Source of the DNA: Alphaproteobacteria bacterium
GTDB taxonomy: Bacteria; Pseudomonadota; Alphaproteobacteria; Sphingomonadales; Sphingomonadaceae
Length of the DNA: 7,387 nt
Assembly: GCA_018830415.1 (NCBI GenBank)
Contig: JAHJSJ010000159.1
Location: 1-7,387 of the forward strand
Direction: 5' to 3'
Each line of letters begins with the position of its first letter. Position 1 is the stretch's first letter. Positions 6,760-7,387 of this stretch are shown one piece after another. A program made the position numbers and the translations under genes. Under the pieces are notes generated by a model. It saw nothing but the letters and a program-made list of their open reading frames with translations, was not told where the DNA came from and made no database searches.

Positions 6760-6776
6760 GTTGTAAGTGAGCAACG

Positions 6777-7387
6777 ATGAATGATCCCGCGCAGAGCACA
6801 TCAGAACTGAATCACTGGCAGCCGCCACGCTGGTGGCGGCGGTTCGTGATCGCCGCGCGCAGGGCCAATGTGTTTTTGTGGCTTGAACTCGTGTCTATCG
6901 CGGCCTTGGTGGGGTCAGTGATCGCGACCTATTTTGCTTTCAATCGCACCGCTGCGTCGGATGGCTTCCTGCCAACCATGCAGGTTTCGGTCTTGCTGAT
7001 GGCTACACTTGTGCCCGCGATGGCGCTGCTGGTGCTGATCGGCCGCCGATTGGCGCTGCGCCGCGCTGCGGGGAGCACCGCGCGCTTGCACGTACGGCTC
7101 GTATTCTTCTTCTCGATGGTGGCCGCGTTACCCACTTTGCTGGTGGCGGGATTTGCCGCGTTCCTGTTCCAGACCGGGGTCGATTTCTGGTTTTCCGACG
7201 ATTCGCGCGGGTTGATGGAAAATGCCAACGCGCTGGCGCAGAATTACTACGATGCCAATCAGCGCGACGTCGAACAGAACACCATCACGATGGCGACCGA
7301 CATGCGCGACATCCTTGTGCGGGTGCCGATTACCGATCCGGACTTCCCGGATTTTTACGCCTATCAGGCGCAGGCACGCGAAATCTC
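6777..7387 (+). CDS. ntrY: Nitrogen regulation sensor kinase NtrY, N-terminal part (runs off window)
   Basis: The frame opens at the ATG at 6777 and stays open for 203 residues to the window edge without a stop. NtrY is a membrane histidine kinase, usually paired with the response regulator NtrX, linked to nitrogen, redox and envelope signalling in alphaproteobacteria. Visible here are a short charged cytosolic N-terminus rich in Trp/Arg (14-30), three hydrophobic segments (about 33-55, 68-89, 107-131), and the start of an extracytoplasmic sensor region. The block LHVRLVFFFSMVAALPTLLV (104-123) followed by GVDFWFSDDSRGLMENANAL (134-153) is the characteristic NtrY N-terminal signature. The HAMP, PAS, HisKA and ATPase domains expected in NtrY lie beyond the window. 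A weak AAGTGAG lies 5 bases upstream of the ATG. It follows ntrC by 72 bases in the order usual for this group (ntrB, ntrC, ntrY, then ntrX). Confidence 0.9.
   Translation, partial: MNDPAQSTSELNHWQPPRWWRRFVIAARRANVFLWLELVSIAALVGSVIATYFAFNRTAASDGFLPTMQVSVLLMATLVPAMALLVLIGRRLALRRAAGSTARLHVRLVFFFSMVAALPTLLVAGFAAFLFQTGVDFWFSDDSRGLMENANALAQNYYDANQRDVEQNTITMATDMRDILVRVPITDPDFPDFYAYQAQAREI

Noticed and set aside
1..7387. Mobile element, phage, toxin-antitoxin, CRISPR or other novel accessory system
   Set aside because: No terminal or direct repeats, integrase or transposase motifs, repeat arrays or composition breaks were seen; every large region is explained by core genes.

Overview
The window looks like ordinary core chromosome from an alphaproteobacterium, probably a member of the Sphingomonadales. 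This rests on its high G+C content and on a gene order long known in alphaproteobacteria: lipA, a COQ10/RatA-type gene, a cinA C-terminal-domain gene, ispDF, dusB (nifR3), ntrB, ntrC, ntrY. The family-level assignment is inference from gene content and protein style. No phage, transposon, CRISPR, tRNA or rRNA signal was seen, and I find no evidence of a novel defence or mobile system.

Left part (1 to about 855, + strand). The 3' end of lipA (lipoyl synthase) is followed, through a 1-base TAATG overlap, by a START/polyketide-cyclase-fold gene of the RatA/COQ10 family. This pair runs head-on into the next block, and the 3' ends of the two convergent genes share 40 bases.

Middle part (816 to 3059, - strand). 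Reading leftward from 3059, this is a tight operon: ispDF (a fused enzyme of the MEP isoprenoid pathway), a small secreted protein of unknown function with an excellent ribosome binding site, and a stand-alone CinA C-terminal domain (PncC-type NMN amidohydrolase). Gaps are 14 and 4 bases.

Right part (3138 to the end, + strand). A 78-base divergent spacer separates ispDF from dusB (tRNA-dihydrouridine synthase). dusB is followed without a gap by ntrB (PAS/histidine kinase), then after 3 bases by ntrC (sigma-54 activator with intact GAFTGA motif), then after 72 bases by the start of ntrY (membrane histidine kinase), which runs off the window. NtrB and NtrC form the classical nitrogen-response two-component system. 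NtrY is expected to pair with NtrX beyond the window edge.

Together the window holds cofactor and isoprenoid/quinone-related housekeeping genes on the left and a tRNA-modification plus nitrogen-signalling operon on the right. The least understood element is the small secreted protein at 1333-1887. There is no gene-free stretch longer than 300 bases.
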